Shown here piece after piece: positions 45,936-55,019 of a stretch of DNA of 64,000 bases. The notes beneath the pieces were generated by a model. The model searched no databases. It had not been told where the DNA came from and saw nothing but the letters and a program-made list of their open reading frames with translations. Numbering within the stretch: the stretch's first letter is position 1; each line of letters opens with the position of its first letter. Both the position numbers and the translations under genes were made by a program. Origin of the DNA: Blastococcus sp. URHD0036 (GTDB lineage: Bacteria > Actinomycetota > Actinomycetes > Mycobacteriales > Geodermatophilaceae); NCBI RefSeq assembly GCF_000701365.1, contig NZ_JNIK01000017.1:186001-250000 (forward strand), given 5' to 3'.

Positions 45936-46553
45936 ATGCACGCACGGTCCACCACCATCCACGGCGATCCTGCCTGCATCGACGACGCCGTCGCCTACCT
46001 GCAGAACAAGATGCTGCCGGAACTCATCCAGCACGAGGGCTGCCTCGGGCTGTCGGCCCTGACCGACCGGGAGACCGGCCGCTGCATCGTGACGACGGCG
46101 TGGACCGACCAGGCGCTGATGCGCGCCACGGCCGAGGGCATCCGCCCGTGGCGGCACAGCGTCGAGCACATGCTCGGCAGCCAGCACTCCGACGTCCAGG
46201 AGTGGGAGATCGCCGTCCTGCACCGCGACCGCCCGGCCGGCGACGGCGCCGCCGCGCAGGTCACCTGGGCCCGCACCGCACCGGAGGACGTCGACGGGCT
46301 GCTCGGCGCCTACCGGACCGACCTGCTGCCGCGACTGCAGCAACTGCCCGGGTTCTGCAGCGTCAGCGTGCTGGTCGACCGGCGCGCCGGCCGCACGGTC
46401 GCCGTCACCAGCTTCCAGAGCGAGGAAGCGCGGTCCCGCGACCGCGCCCGGCAGTCGCACGCGCAGTTCGCTCAGGGGAAGGGCTCGACGATCATCGACG
46501 TCCACGACATGGAGCTGGCGCTCGCGCACCTGCGGGTGCCCGAGCTGGTCTGA
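45936..46553 (+). CDS. ABM-like two-domain protein, linked to kynA
   Basis: A protein of 205 residues from ATG 45936, with GAGGGGAG upstream. It has two halves, each with the pattern of a dimeric alpha/beta barrel of the antibiotic-biosynthesis-monooxygenase type: a strand, LPxLxxxxGCxGLSxLxDRxTGR, and a strand ending in W or SFQSEE. The halves are near residues 1-100 and 101-205. It converges on kynA, with only three bases between the stops. Two relatives exist in this window: an intact one at 56,944 and a truncated one at 36,584. Such folds act as small oxygenases or as heme- or ligand-binding proteins; the catalytic residues are not defined here. Confidence 0.75.
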   Translation: MHARSTTIHGDPACIDDAVAYLQNKMLPELIQHEGCLGLSALTDRETGRCIVTTAWTDQALMRATAEGIRPWRHSVEHMLGSQHSDVQEWEIAVLHRDRPAGDGAAAQVTWARTAPEDVDGLLGAYRTDLLPRLQQLPGFCSVSVLVDRRAGRTVAVTSFQSEEARSRDRARQSHAQFAQGKGSTIIDVHDMELALAHLRVPELV

Positions 46554-46556
46554 GCC

Positions 46557-47420
46557 TCAGGCGCCGATCTCGGTGCGGACGGCGTAGAGCTCGGGGAAGA
46601 ACGTGAGGTCCAGCGCCCGCTGCAGGAAGTTCAGGCCCGACGACCCACCGGTGCCGGTCTTCCCGCCGATGGTCCGGCGGACGGTCAGCAGGTGCCGGAA
46701 CCGCCAGAGCTGGAAGTTGTCCTCGACGTCCACGAGGCTCTCGCAGGCCTCGTAGACCCGCCACGGGGTGTCCTCGGACTCGTAGATCCGCCGGAAGACC
46801 GGCACGAGCTCCGGCTGGAACGCCCACGGCTCGCGCTTGTCCCGCTCCAGGACGTGCGCCGGGACGGCGAAGCCGAGCCGGGCCAGCAGGGCGAGGAACT
46901 CGTCGTAGAGGGTCGGCGAGTCCAGGAGCTCGGCGAGCACCGCCTGCGCCTCTGGCTCGCTGTCGAAGACCTTGAGCATGGCGGCGTTCTTGTTGCCGAG
47001 GATGAACTCCACGGCCCGGTACTGGGCGGACTGGAAGCCCGACGCGCTGCCGAGCGAGCCGCGGAACTGGGCGTACTCCCGCGGGGTCAGCGTGGCCAGC
47101 ACCGACCACTGCTCGGTCAGCGTCCGCTGGATGTTCTTGACCCGGGCCAGCGACTTCAGCGCGGCTCCCACGGCGTCCGACGCCAGGTAGGCCCGGGCGG
47201 CCCGCAACTCGTGCAGCACCAGCTTCAGCCACAGCTCGCTGGTCTGGTGCTGGACGATGAAGAGCATCTCGTCGTGGTGCTCCGGGTTGCTGGCGGGGTG
47301 CTGGGCGCCGAGCAGCCGGTCGAGATCCAGGTAGCGGCCGTAGCTCATCCGGCCGGCGAGGTCGGTGGTCACCGACTCCTCGATCGGCCGCACCTGGCGA
47401 TCGGAGTGATCCCCGGCCAT
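46557..47420 (-). CDS. kynA: Tryptophan 2,3-dioxygenase
   Basis: A protein of 287 residues, a usual length for bacterial enzymes. It opens L-tryptophan with O2 to N-formylkynurenine, first step of the kynurenine route, using heme. Signature blocks are all present: [47 protein letters not shown], and near the C-terminus [20 protein letters not shown] with the heme-ligand histidine. The end is [16 protein letters not shown]. No kynureninase or formamidase gene lies beside it, so it stands alone apart from the convergent ABM-like gene. The last 16 codons recur at 37,044 as a fragment. Confidence 0.96.
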   Translation of the reverse strand: MAGDHSDRQVRPIEESVTTDLAGRMSYGRYLDLDRLLGAQHPASNPEHHDEMLFIVQHQTSELWLKLVLHELRAARAYLASDAVGAALKSLARVKNIQRTLTEQWSVLATLTPREYAQFRGSLGSASGFQSAQYRAVEFILGNKNAAMLKVFDSEPEAQAVLAELLDSPTLYDEFLALLARLGFAVPAHVLERDKREPWAFQPELVPVFRRIYESEDTPWRVYEACESLVDVEDNFQLWRFRHLLTVRRTIGGKTGTGGSSGLNFLQRALDLTFFPELYAVRTEIGA

Positions 47421-47510
47421 GACGCTCCCTCCCCTGCCTGGCGCCGCCGCCGGACGACGGCAGTCTCATCCTCCCGCGGTCAGACCAGGGATGTCCGGCG
47501 GACGACGACG

Positions 47511-47544
47511 GAGCCCGCCCCCTCCAGGAGGAGGGAGCGGGCTC
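47511..47544. terminator. Hairpin downstream of DUF4234 gene
   Basis: GAGCCCGC (47511-47518) pairs with GCGGGCTC (47537-47544), and the inner CCCCTCC/GGAGGG can extend the stem to about 14 pairs with a short loop. It ends the leftward DUF4234 gene. Confidence 0.65.
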
Positions 47545-47559
47545 GTGTCGGTACGGAGG

Positions 47560-48054
47560 TCAGCGGGCGCCGACGCTCCGCCAGTAGGCGTTGAGCGCCC
47601 CATTGGTCTTGATCATCCAGACCAGCGGGCCGACGAGGATGAGCGAACCGAAGATCACCCAGAGGCCGGTCGTGGCCGTCACGGGACGGGGGCGGCCCTG
47701 CCGGGCGTACAGGTGCCCGACCTCGTTGGGGAGGGCGAAGACCGTGACCAGACCGCCCGTGAAGATCGAGAGGACGAGGCCCAGCGCGCCGCCGAGGCCC
47801 TCGCCGGAGTGCTGCTTCATCTCCTCGAACGTGGCGTAGTAGTAGAAGAGGCCGTAGATGCCGAAGGTGATGATGCTCAGGCCGATGACGGCCCAGGTGC
47901 TGCGCACCTTGCCCACGGGCCCGAGCGGGCGGCCGGCCACGACCGGCATCTGCTGGCCGTAGGGCATGGGCGCCTGCTGGTACCCGTAGGGCGCCGGGGC
48001 GTACTGCGGCGCGGTTCCGTACGGCTGGGCAGGCGGCTGGTCCAGGGTGGACAT
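47560..48054 (-). CDS. DUF4234 membrane protein
   Basis: A protein of 164 residues from ATG 48054. A Pro/Gln/Tyr-rich cytoplasmic leader (1-45) precedes GKVRSTWAVIGLSIITFGIY and LFYYYATFEEMKQHSGEG, the hallmark of DUF4234. Two further membrane stretches follow (GLVLSIFTGGLVTVFALP and GLWVIFGSLILVGPLVWMI). Function of the family is unknown. It is a single gene with its own terminator. Confidence 0.85.
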   Translation of the reverse strand: MSTLDQPPAQPYGTAPQYAPAPYGYQQAPMPYGQQMPVVAGRPLGPVGKVRSTWAVIGLSIITFGIYGLFYYYATFEEMKQHSGEGLGGALGLVLSIFTGGLVTVFALPNEVGHLYARQGRPRPVTATTGLWVIFGSLILVGPLVWMIKTNGALNAYWRSVGAR

Positions 48055-48273
48055 CGAATTCCCCGTTCTCTCGCCGGACTGTCCGGCGGGTCGGCAGAAC
48101 GGTAGGAGCGCAGCCACCCCGGATGCGCGACTGCACAGTTCTGGATCCGCGCGTCGCGCGCCTCCTGTCCCAGCGGCATCGGGACGACGGAACTGTCGCA
48201 GCGCTCACAGTCCCGAACGCCCCACCCGTCGCAGCCGCGAGCGCGCCGTCCCCGGAACGGGGAGGATCGCGAC

Positions 48274-48642
48274 ATGGAACTGGCCGACTTCCTGATGTTC
48301 CGCATCGAGGAGGACGAGGGCTTCGCCCGAGACGCGGTCGACGCCGATCACGACTGGCGGGTCAAGGAGAGCACCATCCGGCTCTGGCCCGAGGACCGCG
48401 AGCCCGCCGACGGCCACCTGGCCTTCCCCCGCGAGGCCCACGCCCGCCACGCGACGATGTGGTCCCCGGCCCGCGTCCTGCAGGAGTGCGCCGCCAAGCG
48501 GTTCATCGTGGAGGACTACCGGGCCGCGCTGAACGCCCACCGCACCGGCTGGGACGTCCGCTCCCCTCGGGACTACCCGCTGCGCGCCCTCGCCGTCGCG
48601 TACGCCGACCACCCCGACTACGAGGAGGGCTGGCGGCTCTGA
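48274..48642 (+). CDS. DUF6221 protein
   Basis: A protein of 122 residues from ATG 48274. It has the DUF6221 pattern seen in actinobacterial genomes and phages: ELADFLMFRIEEDE at the start, a PARVLQECAAKRFIVEDY helix in the middle and LRALAVAYADHPDYEEGW at the end. No known activity. It stands alone, with 219 bases before it and no partner gene in the same direction. Confidence 0.8.
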   Translation: MELADFLMFRIEEDEGFARDAVDADHDWRVKESTIRLWPEDREPADGHLAFPREAHARHATMWSPARVLQECAAKRFIVEDYRAALNAHRTGWDVRSPRDYPLRALAVAYADHPDYEEGWRL

Positions 48643-48719
48643 CCGGACGTCAATCGGCCGCGTGGCGAGGAGCTCCCCGGACCACCGCGGAGCCCTGCCG
48701 ATAAAGCCCGTGGCGGCGG

Positions 48720-49502
48720 CTAGTAGCCATATCCAGATGCGGCAGCGAGGCCGATGGGGCACTCATCGCCGTAAAGATCGATCGAGAAAGATCCTGCGCC
48801 CCCGGCCGGGAGTTCGTCCTCTTCGGCGTAGGAGCGGGCGTAATCGATCAGGCTGCCGTCGAGCCCGAAACACATGACGTCGGCGCTGATGGGGCCACTC
48901 ACGGCGACGCTGTTCTCGTTCGTGACGGCTCCGATGATCTGGCTGCCGTTGTTGTTGATCTCGGTGACGGTGACCGGGAGGAAGTAGTCGTCGACGGAAT
49001 CCGCGTCGACGCTGAACTGAAACGTGGATCCCGGCGGGATCTCGGAGTCGAAGTACACGTACCCGTACGCGATCTCACCGGGTGCGACGACCTGTGGTTG
49101 GAATCCTTGGGACGAGCCGGACCCGACCAAGGCGCCGGCGGAGTCGCGCGCGGTCCCGGTGACCTCGATACGGCCGACTTCGTCGGAGGTGTTGTTCCGC
49201 ACGACCATGTTGACAGCGCCGCCACTGTCGGTGGTCTCACCGGCTACGACGATGCCCACCACCCCCGGATCGCCAGTCGGCAGCGACACGGCACTCAGGT
49301 CACCGAACCCGATGACGTACCGGGATGCGTCTGGCGCCGCCGGCCCGGTCGAGGTCGTCGGCGCCGCCGAGGTCGGCGGAGCGGTCTTCGTGCGGGCTGC
49401 GTCAGGTTCGTCCTGCGCGGCCGTGTCGCCGCCGCCAGCCGTTCCACACCCAGCCAAGACGAGGGCTGCACCGACGAAGAGAACCCACATCTGCCGCTTC
49501 AC
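48720..49502 (-). CDS. Secreted lipoprotein with C-terminal beta domain
   Basis: A protein of 260 residues. The signal peptide ends in ALVLAGCG, a clear lipobox. A Thr/Ala/Pro linker (about 35-60) is followed by a beta-rich region with VVRNNTSDEVGRIEVTGTAR and PGEIAYGYVYFDSEIPPG, the pattern of FxLYD/immunoglobulin-like domains that describe conserved transport or wall-associated lipoproteins. Two cysteines (MCFG, DECP) late in the domain may pair. The coding sequence is less GC-rich than its neighbours. Function unknown. Confidence 0.75.
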   Translation of the reverse strand: MKRQMWVLFVGAALVLAGCGTAGGGDTAAQDEPDAARTKTAPPTSAAPTTSTGPAAPDASRYVIGFGDLSAVSLPTGDPGVVGIVVAGETTDSGGAVNMVVRNNTSDEVGRIEVTGTARDSAGALVGSGSSQGFQPQVVAPGEIAYGYVYFDSEIPPGSTFQFSVDADSVDDYFLPVTVTEINNNGSQIIGAVTNENSVAVSGPISADVMCFGLDGSLIDYARSYAEEDELPAGGAGSFSIDLYGDECPIGLAAASGYGY

Positions 49503-49757
49503 GGGCGGACCCTACCCAGCCGTACCGGAACTCCTCGGGTTCTCGCCGGGCGCGTCGACCGCGTCACGCAGGCAGCGCCGGGGGCTCACGTCCGAGCCTC
49601 GCGCTCTGTGCGCGGACCAAATCGAGCACGGCTGCTGCACGAGCGAAAGGAGGCTCTCACCGCCGCCCTGCTCGCCGCTCTTGACCTGGAGGACCCGCCT
49701 CTCCTCGGCTGACAGCGGACCGCACTCGGCGCATAGGGGCCAGCCAGTGAACGCAGG
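49503..49757. other. Intergenic, no gene seen
   Basis: 255 bases between two leftward genes. I see no credible gene, repeat or hairpin. It should contain the promoter of the lipoprotein gene. Confidence 0.35.
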
Positions 49758-52700
49758 TCAACTGAACAGGCCTCGGATGTCGTCGGCCGTCAGCGGGCCG
49801 GTCAGCGCGCCGTCGTCGCCGTCCACCACCCGGGCGAACAGGTCGCGCTTGCGCTCCTGCAGCGCCAGCACCTTCTGCTCGATCGTGTCCGCGGCGACCA
49901 GCCGGTAGACCATCACCGTCTTGTCCTGGCCGATCCGGTGCGCCCGGTCGATCGCCTGCGCCTCCGCGGCCGGGTTCCACCACGGGTCGAGCACGAACAC
50001 GTAGTCGGCCTCGGTCAGGTTCAGCCCGAACCCGCCGGCCTTGAGGCTGATCAGGAAGACCGGCGCCCCGCCGTCCCGGAACGAGGAGACGGCCGCGTCG
50101 CGGTCCCGGGTCGACCCGTCCAGGTACGCGTACGGCAGCCCCTCGGCGTCCAGCCGTTCGCGGACCGTGCCCAGGAAGCCGGTGAACGAGCTGAACACCA
50201 GCGCCCGGTGCCCCTCGGCGACCACCTCCCGCAGGTGCTCCAGGAACGCGTCGGCCTTGCTCGACGGGATCCCGGCGTAGGCGTCGTCCACCAGCGAGGC
50301 GTCCAGCGCGAGCTGCCGCAGCAGCGTCAGCGACCGGAAGATCGTGAACCGGTTGCGGTCCAGGTCGTCGACCAGGCCGAGCACCTTGCGCCGCTCCCGC
50401 TGCAGGTGGGTGTCGTAGACCTTGCGGTGCTTGGGGTCGAGGACCACCTCCAGCACCTGCTCCTGCTTGGGCGGCAGCTCGGCGGCCACCTGCTCCTTGG
50501 TGCGGCGGCGCATCAGCGGCCGGATCCGCCGGCGCAGCGCGGCCAGCCGCTCGGGATCGCCGGTGCGCTCGATCGGGGTGCGGTACTGCTCGGTGAACCG
50601 CTTCGGGTGCGGGAACAGCCCCGGCGCGACGATGGAGAGCATCGACCACAGGTCCATCAGGTCGTTCTCCACCGGCGTGCCGGTGATCGCCAGCTTGAAC
50701 CGAGCCGGCAGCCGGCGCGCCGCGGCATAGGTCTTGGCCTGGTGGTTCTTCACGAACTGCGCCTCGTCGAGCACCAGCCCGCTCCACGGCAGGGCCCGGT
50801 ACTCCTCCTCCCCCAGCCGCAGCAGCGTGTACGAGGTGACCACCAGGTCCGCGTCGCCGACGACCGAGGCCAGGTCCGTGCCGCGCTTGCGGCCGGTCGC
50901 GGCGATCGTCCGGACGCGGAGCCCGGGCGCGAACCGCGCCGCCTCCCGCGCCCAGTTCGACACCACGCTCGTCGGCGCCACGACCAGCACCGGAGCGGTC
51001 AGCTCCCCCGCCTCCTGCGCCCGGCACAGCAGCGCCAGCGTCTGCAGCGTCTTGCCCAGCCCCATGTCGTCGGCCAGCACGCCGCCCAGCCCGAGGTCCC
51101 ACAGCGTCGACAGCCACTGGTAGCCCTCGAGCTGGTACGGGCGCAGCTCCGCGTCGAGCGAGGCAGGCGCGGCCGGGGGCGCCACCGACTCCACATCGAG
51201 CAGCCGGCCGACGTCGCGTTCCCACCGCTCGCTTTGCTCGTCGACCACGCCGAGCTCGACGAGCTCCTCCCACAGCCCCGCCTGGTAGCGGGTGATCCGC
51301 AGCCCCGGCCGGTCGGCGTCCTGCAGCGCCCGCGCCTCGTCGATCAGCGCGCGCAGCCGGTCGAACTCCGGACGGCGGACGTCGAACCACGTGCCGCTGG
51401 GCAGCAGCAGGAACTCCTCGTTCTGCGCCAGCGCCGCGAAGAGCAGGGCGAAGGGGATGTCCTCGTCGTCCACTGCGACGGCCACGCCGAGGTCGAACCA
51501 GTCGCCGTCCGAGGGGTCGGTCGCCGACAGCCGCACGACCGCCGCGGCGTCGGACCGGCGGTAGTCCGGCGCCTTCCCGGTCTGCTCGACCTCGACCCCG
51601 GCGGCGGCCAACCGCGGCAGGAACTCGGCGGTGAGGACGGCGGCGTCCATCCCGGTCACCTCCGCCGTGGGGATCGGCCGCGGCGGGGCGACGTGCCACA
51701 GTCGCAGCAACCGGTCCGGCGGCTGCGGGAGCGCCCGCAGCAGCCGGTCCTCGGCGGCGGCGTCCCGCCCCGCATCCGGGACGACGCCCGTGCCCCGGGC
51801 CAGCGGCACCCGCCGCACCTCCTCCCCCGACCGGTACAGCACCGACCAGGTCAGCCGGGCCCGATGGCCGGCCGCGTGCTCGACCAGCAGGTGCAGCCGC
51901 GGCGGCAGCACCTCCGGCAGCTCCACCGAGGCGTCCGGCGAGCGCACCGGCAGCGCTCGGCGCAGCGCGGGATAGAAGCCGGTCAGGAAGCGGGCCCGGT
52001 CGTCGGCCGGCACGCGGACGTCGCCCGCGGCCAGCAGCTTCTGCACGGTCCGCGGGATCCGCTGCAGCGGGACGAGCACCAGCCCGCTGCCCGCCTCCTC
52101 CGGCAACCTGTCGGCGCCGGGCACGAGCGCTGCGCCGTGCGGTGGGTTGCCGAGCAGCAGCAGCGACCCGGCCGGGACGCGGACGCCGTCGCCCAGTTCC
52201 GCGACCGCTTGCAGCCGCAGCCCGTCGCCGTCGGACCGCACGTCGACGACGAGCTCGCCGGGGTCGGTCAGCACACGCACGGGCTCGTTGCGCCTGGTCA
52301 GCAGGGTGACGCCGTCGTCGACGGCCTGTCGCAGCGCCGGCCACAGCCCGGGACCGGCGGCCTCCAGCAGCACCGGGGGTTCGGCGCCGTAGTAGTAGCC
52401 GGACGCCTCGGGCCCCCGCGCCGCCTGGTGGACCGCGAGGAGGGCGGCCACGTGCGCGGCGTCGCGGTTGGTGTGGTGTTCGTACGGGAGATTCCGCCAC
52501 GAGACGCCGGTGCGCACCCACCGGCTCCGCGCGCCCGGCACGACCGGCTGCAGCCGCACCGAGGCCGGGCGCCCCTGCTGCGGGTCGACCTGGAACTGCA
52601 GCCCCATCGCGACGACCCGGCCCGCGCGGGACGGCACGCCGTCCTGCACCAGGTCGGCCAGCGCCCGTTCCCACGCGGGCGGGCCGGCGACGGCCGGCGC

Positions 52701-53018
52701 AGAGGGGCCGACCAGGGCCACGATGCCGCTCTCCCGCGCGGCGACCAGCATCGCGGCGACGTGCTTGCAGTCCATCCCGATCGGACAGCTGCACGCGCCC
52801 CGCCAGCGGTGCTGGATCGCGTCGTACCGCGCCATCGGCCGGTAGAGGAGCCCACCGCTGCCGGCGACGTCGGCGCTCATCTCCCGGGTGGCGATCCGGA
52901 AGTCGATGTCCAGCACGCGCCCCTCGTCGGCATAGAGGGCGCCGCGCCGGAACGTGTCCTCACCGACCGACCGGTGGATCACCGAGTCGGCCAGCAGGTG
53001 GCGCAGCTCCTCCAGCAC
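49758..53018 (-). CDS. SWIM-domain SNF2 helicase
   Basis: A protein of 1086 residues. A SWIM zinc motif lies near residues 76-90 (CSCPIGMDCKHVAAML, pattern CxCx6CxH). The SNF2 ATPase occupies the C-terminal 45 percent: ADDMGLGKTLQTLALL (near 647), VVAPTSVVSNW, LVLDEAQFVKNH, ITGTPVENDL, VFSSFTGFL, LISLKAGGFGLNLTEAD and IDRAHRIGQDKTV. The middle part is unassigned. Such proteins are widely conserved in Actinobacteria and are thought to remodel nucleoprotein complexes. It lies outside the defence island and looks like core genome. The start at 53018 fits, with residues MLEELRHLLADSVIHRSVG typical. Confidence 0.88.
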   Translation of the reverse strand: MLEELRHLLADSVIHRSVGEDTFRRGALYADEGRVLDIDFRIATREMSADVAGSGGLLYRPMARYDAIQHRWRGACSCPIGMDCKHVAAMLVAARESGIVALVGPSAPAVAGPPAWERALADLVQDGVPSRAGRVVAMGLQFQVDPQQGRPASVRLQPVVPGARSRWVRTGVSWRNLPYEHHTNRDAAHVAALLAVHQAARGPEASGYYYGAEPPVLLEAAGPGLWPALRQAVDDGVTLLTRRNEPVRVLTDPGELVVDVRSDGDGLRLQAVAELGDGVRVPAGSLLLLGNPPHGAALVPGADRLPEEAGSGLVLVPLQRIPRTVQKLLAAGDVRVPADDRARFLTGFYPALRRALPVRSPDASVELPEVLPPRLHLLVEHAAGHRARLTWSVLYRSGEEVRRVPLARGTGVVPDAGRDAAAEDRLLRALPQPPDRLLRLWHVAPPRPIPTAEVTGMDAAVLTAEFLPRLAAAGVEVEQTGKAPDYRRSDAAAVVRLSATDPSDGDWFDLGVAVAVDDEDIPFALLFAALAQNEEFLLLPSGTWFDVRRPEFDRLRALIDEARALQDADRPGLRITRYQAGLWEELVELGVVDEQSERWERDVGRLLDVESVAPPAAPASLDAELRPYQLEGYQWLSTLWDLGLGGVLADDMGLGKTLQTLALLCRAQEAGELTAPVLVVAPTSVVSNWAREAARFAPGLRVRTIAATGRKRGTDLASVVGDADLVVTSYTLLRLGEEEYRALPWSGLVLDEAQFVKNHQAKTYAAARRLPARFKLAITGTPVENDLMDLWSMLSIVAPGLFPHPKRFTEQYRTPIERTGDPERLAALRRRIRPLMRRRTKEQVAAELPPKQEQVLEVVLDPKHRKVYDTHLQRERRKVLGLVDDLDRNRFTIFRSLTLLRQLALDASLVDDAYAGIPSSKADAFLEHLREVVAEGHRALVFSSFTGFLGTVRERLDAEGLPYAYLDGSTRDRDAAVSSFRDGGAPVFLISLKAGGFGLNLTEADYVFVLDPWWNPAAEAQAIDRAHRIGQDKTVMVYRLVAADTIEQKVLALQERKRDLFARVVDGDDGALTGPLTADDIRGLFS

Positions 53019-53147
53019 GGCCCGAGGCTAGGTGCGCCCGGCGACGGACGGCGCGGCCGTCCACAGATCCGCCGTCCTCGGCTCTGCGTCGGATGCGGCT
53101 GTGGACGACGAACTCGCGGATCGCGCCGAGCTGCCACGGTGCGCCAC

Positions 53148-53636
53148 ATGACGACGACTTCAGTTCCCCACGCGAACCGGCCGACCGACCAGCCGCCCCG
53201 GAGGAGACGTCCCGGAGGTCCGGTGCTCATGTTCGTCGGTGCAGTGGCCGCGCTGGGAGGCACGACGGCGCTCGCCCTCGTTGTCGGTGGAGTCGGGGAC
53301 CCGTCGCCACCGATGACTCCGCGAGCCGCCGTCGAGGCCTACTTCACGACCGTCCTCAGCGGAGACGGCGATGCCCACTGGGACCTGATGTGCCGCGACG
53401 AGCAGCACGCCGTGGGACCGCGCGAGGAGTACCTCCGGTCCGTCGACAGGATCGCGGCGGCGGACACCGACGATCTCTTCCACCCACACGTCACCGGCGT
53501 GCGCCCGGCCGACCCGGCGGAGCGCGAAGGCGTCGAGGTCGACCTCGTCATGCAGTCACCTGATGGCGGCGGATGGGCGGACTCGCTGCTCGTCGTCTGG
53601 GAGGACGGTGGCTTTCGCGTGTGCGGGACCGTGTGA
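53148..53636 (+). CDS. Membrane-anchored NTF2-like protein
   Basis: A protein of 162 residues from ATG 53148. An Arg/Pro-rich leader and one membrane helix (LMFVGAVAALGGTTALALVV, about 27-46) anchor it. The outer domain begins with TPRAAVEAYFTTVLSGDGDA, typical of SnoaL/NTF2-like or DUF4878 folds, and ends in VVWEDGGFRVCGTV. Role unknown. It converges on the DHFR-like gene with a strong hairpin in between. Confidence 0.65.
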   Translation: MTTTSVPHANRPTDQPPRRRRPGGPVLMFVGAVAALGGTTALALVVGGVGDPSPPMTPRAAVEAYFTTVLSGDGDAHWDLMCRDEQHAVGPREEYLRSVDRIAAADTDDLFHPHVTGVRPADPAEREGVEVDLVMQSPDGGGWADSLLVVWEDGGFRVCGTV

Positions 53637-53648
53637 TCCGCGCTCCGT

Positions 53649-53680
53649 CGTGCTCTGCCCACATATCTGGGCAGAGCACG
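53649..53680. terminator. Bidirectional terminator hairpin
   Basis: CGTGCTCTGCCCA (53649-53661) pairs perfectly with TGGGCAGAGCACG (53668-53680), a 13-bp stem with loop CATATC, between two convergent genes. Confidence 0.85.
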
Positions 53681-53717
53681 AGCATGGGGAGGGGAACCTG
53701 CTCGGCGGCCTGCGTTC

Positions 53718-54302
53718 TCAGCCGTGCAGGGTGGGCCGGTAGACGAGCTCCTGGATGCTGCCGTCGAGCGTCCGGCTCTCGAGCAGTTCGAGGTCGAAGT
53801 CGGCCGCTCCGCCGAAGATCGGGTCGGTCCCGGTCCGGCCGGTGATCACCGGGAAGATCGTCAGCTGCAGCCGGTCGACCAGGCCGGCGGCCATCAGCGA
53901 CCGGTTCATCGACAGGCTCCCGTGCGAGCGCAACGGCACCGCCGACTCCTCCTTCAGCCGGGCCACGACGTCGACGGCGTCCCCGCGGACCAGCGTCGCG
54001 TCCGGCCAGTCGAGGGGTTCCTGCAGGGTCGTCGACACGATCGTCGTCGGCATCGACTTCATGCGGTGGTTGATCGGGTCGTCGGCCTCGGAGATCCCGG
54101 GGCTCGAGCCGAGGAACTGCTGGAACTCCCGGAAGGTCTCCGCCCCGAGGACCAGCCGCTGCTCCGGCTGGTACTGGGCCAGCCGCCGGGCGAGGAACTC
54201 GGGCCCCTGCTTTCCCCAGTAGCCGCCCCAGTCGCCGTCCTCCCCGTACGAGCCGAAGCCGTCGAGGCTGCAGAAGACGTCCCAGGTGTAGGTCGCGGTC
54301 AA
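53718..54302 (-). CDS. RibD/DHFR-fold reductase-like protein
   Basis: A protein of 194 residues if started at TTG 54302, preceded by GGAGG at about ten bases; an upstream ATG would add a poorly conserved leader. The sequence WDVFCSLDGFGSYGEDGDWG, LVLGAETFREFQQFL, the RSHGSLSMNRSLMAAGLVD stretch and LTIFPVITGRTG are the pattern of the RibD C-terminal/DHFR-like family, NADPH-binding proteins with varied roles. It is unlikely to be the folate enzyme, which has other core motifs. Its substrate is unknown. Confidence 0.8.
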   Translation of the reverse strand: MTATYTWDVFCSLDGFGSYGEDGDWGGYWGKQGPEFLARRLAQYQPEQRLVLGAETFREFQQFLGSSPGISEADDPINHRMKSMPTTIVSTTLQEPLDWPDATLVRGDAVDVVARLKEESAVPLRSHGSLSMNRSLMAAGLVDRLQLTIFPVITGRTGTDPIFGGAADFDLELLESRTLDGSIQELVYRPTLHG

Positions 54303-54385
54303 TGAACTCGCCCTCCGGTGCGGTGGTCGGTGGCTGGAGTAGAGACCGGCCGCGGAGGTCGAGCTCATCGCACCGGAGCCACGGG

Positions 54386-54757
54386 TCAGCGCGAGACCAC
54401 CGCCAGTCGGGACGCGATCTCCTCGACATCGACGGAGCCGGCAGCCACGTCGACCACGAGGCTGAACGCAGCCTCGTCGTCGAGGTCAGGAGCGGCGCCG
54501 TTCAGGTCGAGGAACACCACCGTGGCCAGCCACCCGAGGCGCTTGTTGCCGTCGACCAGTGCGTGGTTGCCGACGAGGGAGTGCAGGAGCGCACCGGCCT
54601 TGAGAGCAAGGGTTCCGTAGGCGTCGAGACCAAAGGCCTGGGACCGGGGCCGAGCGGCCGCGGAGTCCAGCAGTCCGATGTCACGGACGGGGCCCGCACG
54701 CAGGCGGCGGACCAGACCGAGCAGATCCTCGAGATCCAGGTACTCGACCGCCGTCAC
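54386..54757 (-). CDS. Doc-type Fic-fold toxin
   Basis: A protein of 123 residues from GTG 54757, overlapping the antitoxin stop as GTGA. The Fic/Doc signature is H65-A-L-V-D69-G-N-K-R73, with Leu in place of the usual Phe. The N-terminus VEYLDLEDLLGLVRR and the FGLDAYGTLALKAGALLHSL helix fit Doc, the kinase toxin that phosphorylates EF-Tu. All residues expected for activity are present. It is the second gene of a two-gene leftward operon. Confidence 0.88.
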   Translation of the reverse strand: MTAVEYLDLEDLLGLVRRLRAGPVRDIGLLDSAAARPRSQAFGLDAYGTLALKAGALLHSLVGNHALVDGNKRLGWLATVVFLDLNGAAPDLDDEAAFSLVVDVAAGSVDVEEIASRLAVVSR

Positions 54758-54960
54758 GCGTCGCCGAGACGTCGCAGGACATCGCCCCACCTGTCAGCGA
54801 GGCGGCCGGCGCTCTCGTCGACCCGGGACACGTGACTGCTGCGCTCGTACCGCTCCAGCACGGCTCGACGCACGACCTCCTGGCGAGAGGCGCCCTCGGC
54901 CTCCGCGAGGGCGGACAGCGCCCGCTCCATCTCGTCGTCGACGCGCAAGGTCATCGCCAT
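54754..54960 (-). CDS. Ribbon-helix-helix antitoxin
   Basis: A protein of 68 residues from ATG 54960. The N-terminus MTLRVDDEMERALSALA with ASRQEVVRRAVLERYER is a ribbon-helix-helix fold binding DNA as a dimer. The C-terminal SAGRLADRWGDVLRRLGDA should bind and block Doc. It overlaps the toxin gene by four bases. Doc is more often paired with Phd; here the partner is ribbon-helix-helix. Confidence 0.88.
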   Translation of the reverse strand: MAMTLRVDDEMERALSALAEAEGASRQEVVRRAVLERYERSSHVSRVDESAGRLADRWGDVLRRLGDA

Positions 54961-54968
54961 GAGCGGGA

Positions 54969-54987
54969 TGATACCAATCTGATACCA
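54969..54987 (-). promoter_or_regulatory. Operator repeats at the antitoxin promoter
   Basis: On the plus strand TGATACCA occurs at 54969-54976 and again at 54980-54987, an 11-base period that is one helical turn, as expected for ribbon-helix-helix tetramers. The box TATCAT on the coding strand ends about nine bases before the ATG, so the transcript may be nearly leaderless. Confidence 0.55.
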
Positions 54988-55019
54988 GATCGGGCTGACG
55001 GGCAGAAGTGGGGCGTGGT

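Noticed and set aside
46557-47420. kynA operon with kynureninase and formamidase
   Set aside because: Neither partner gene is present on either side; the neighbours are an ABM-like gene and a DUF4234 gene.
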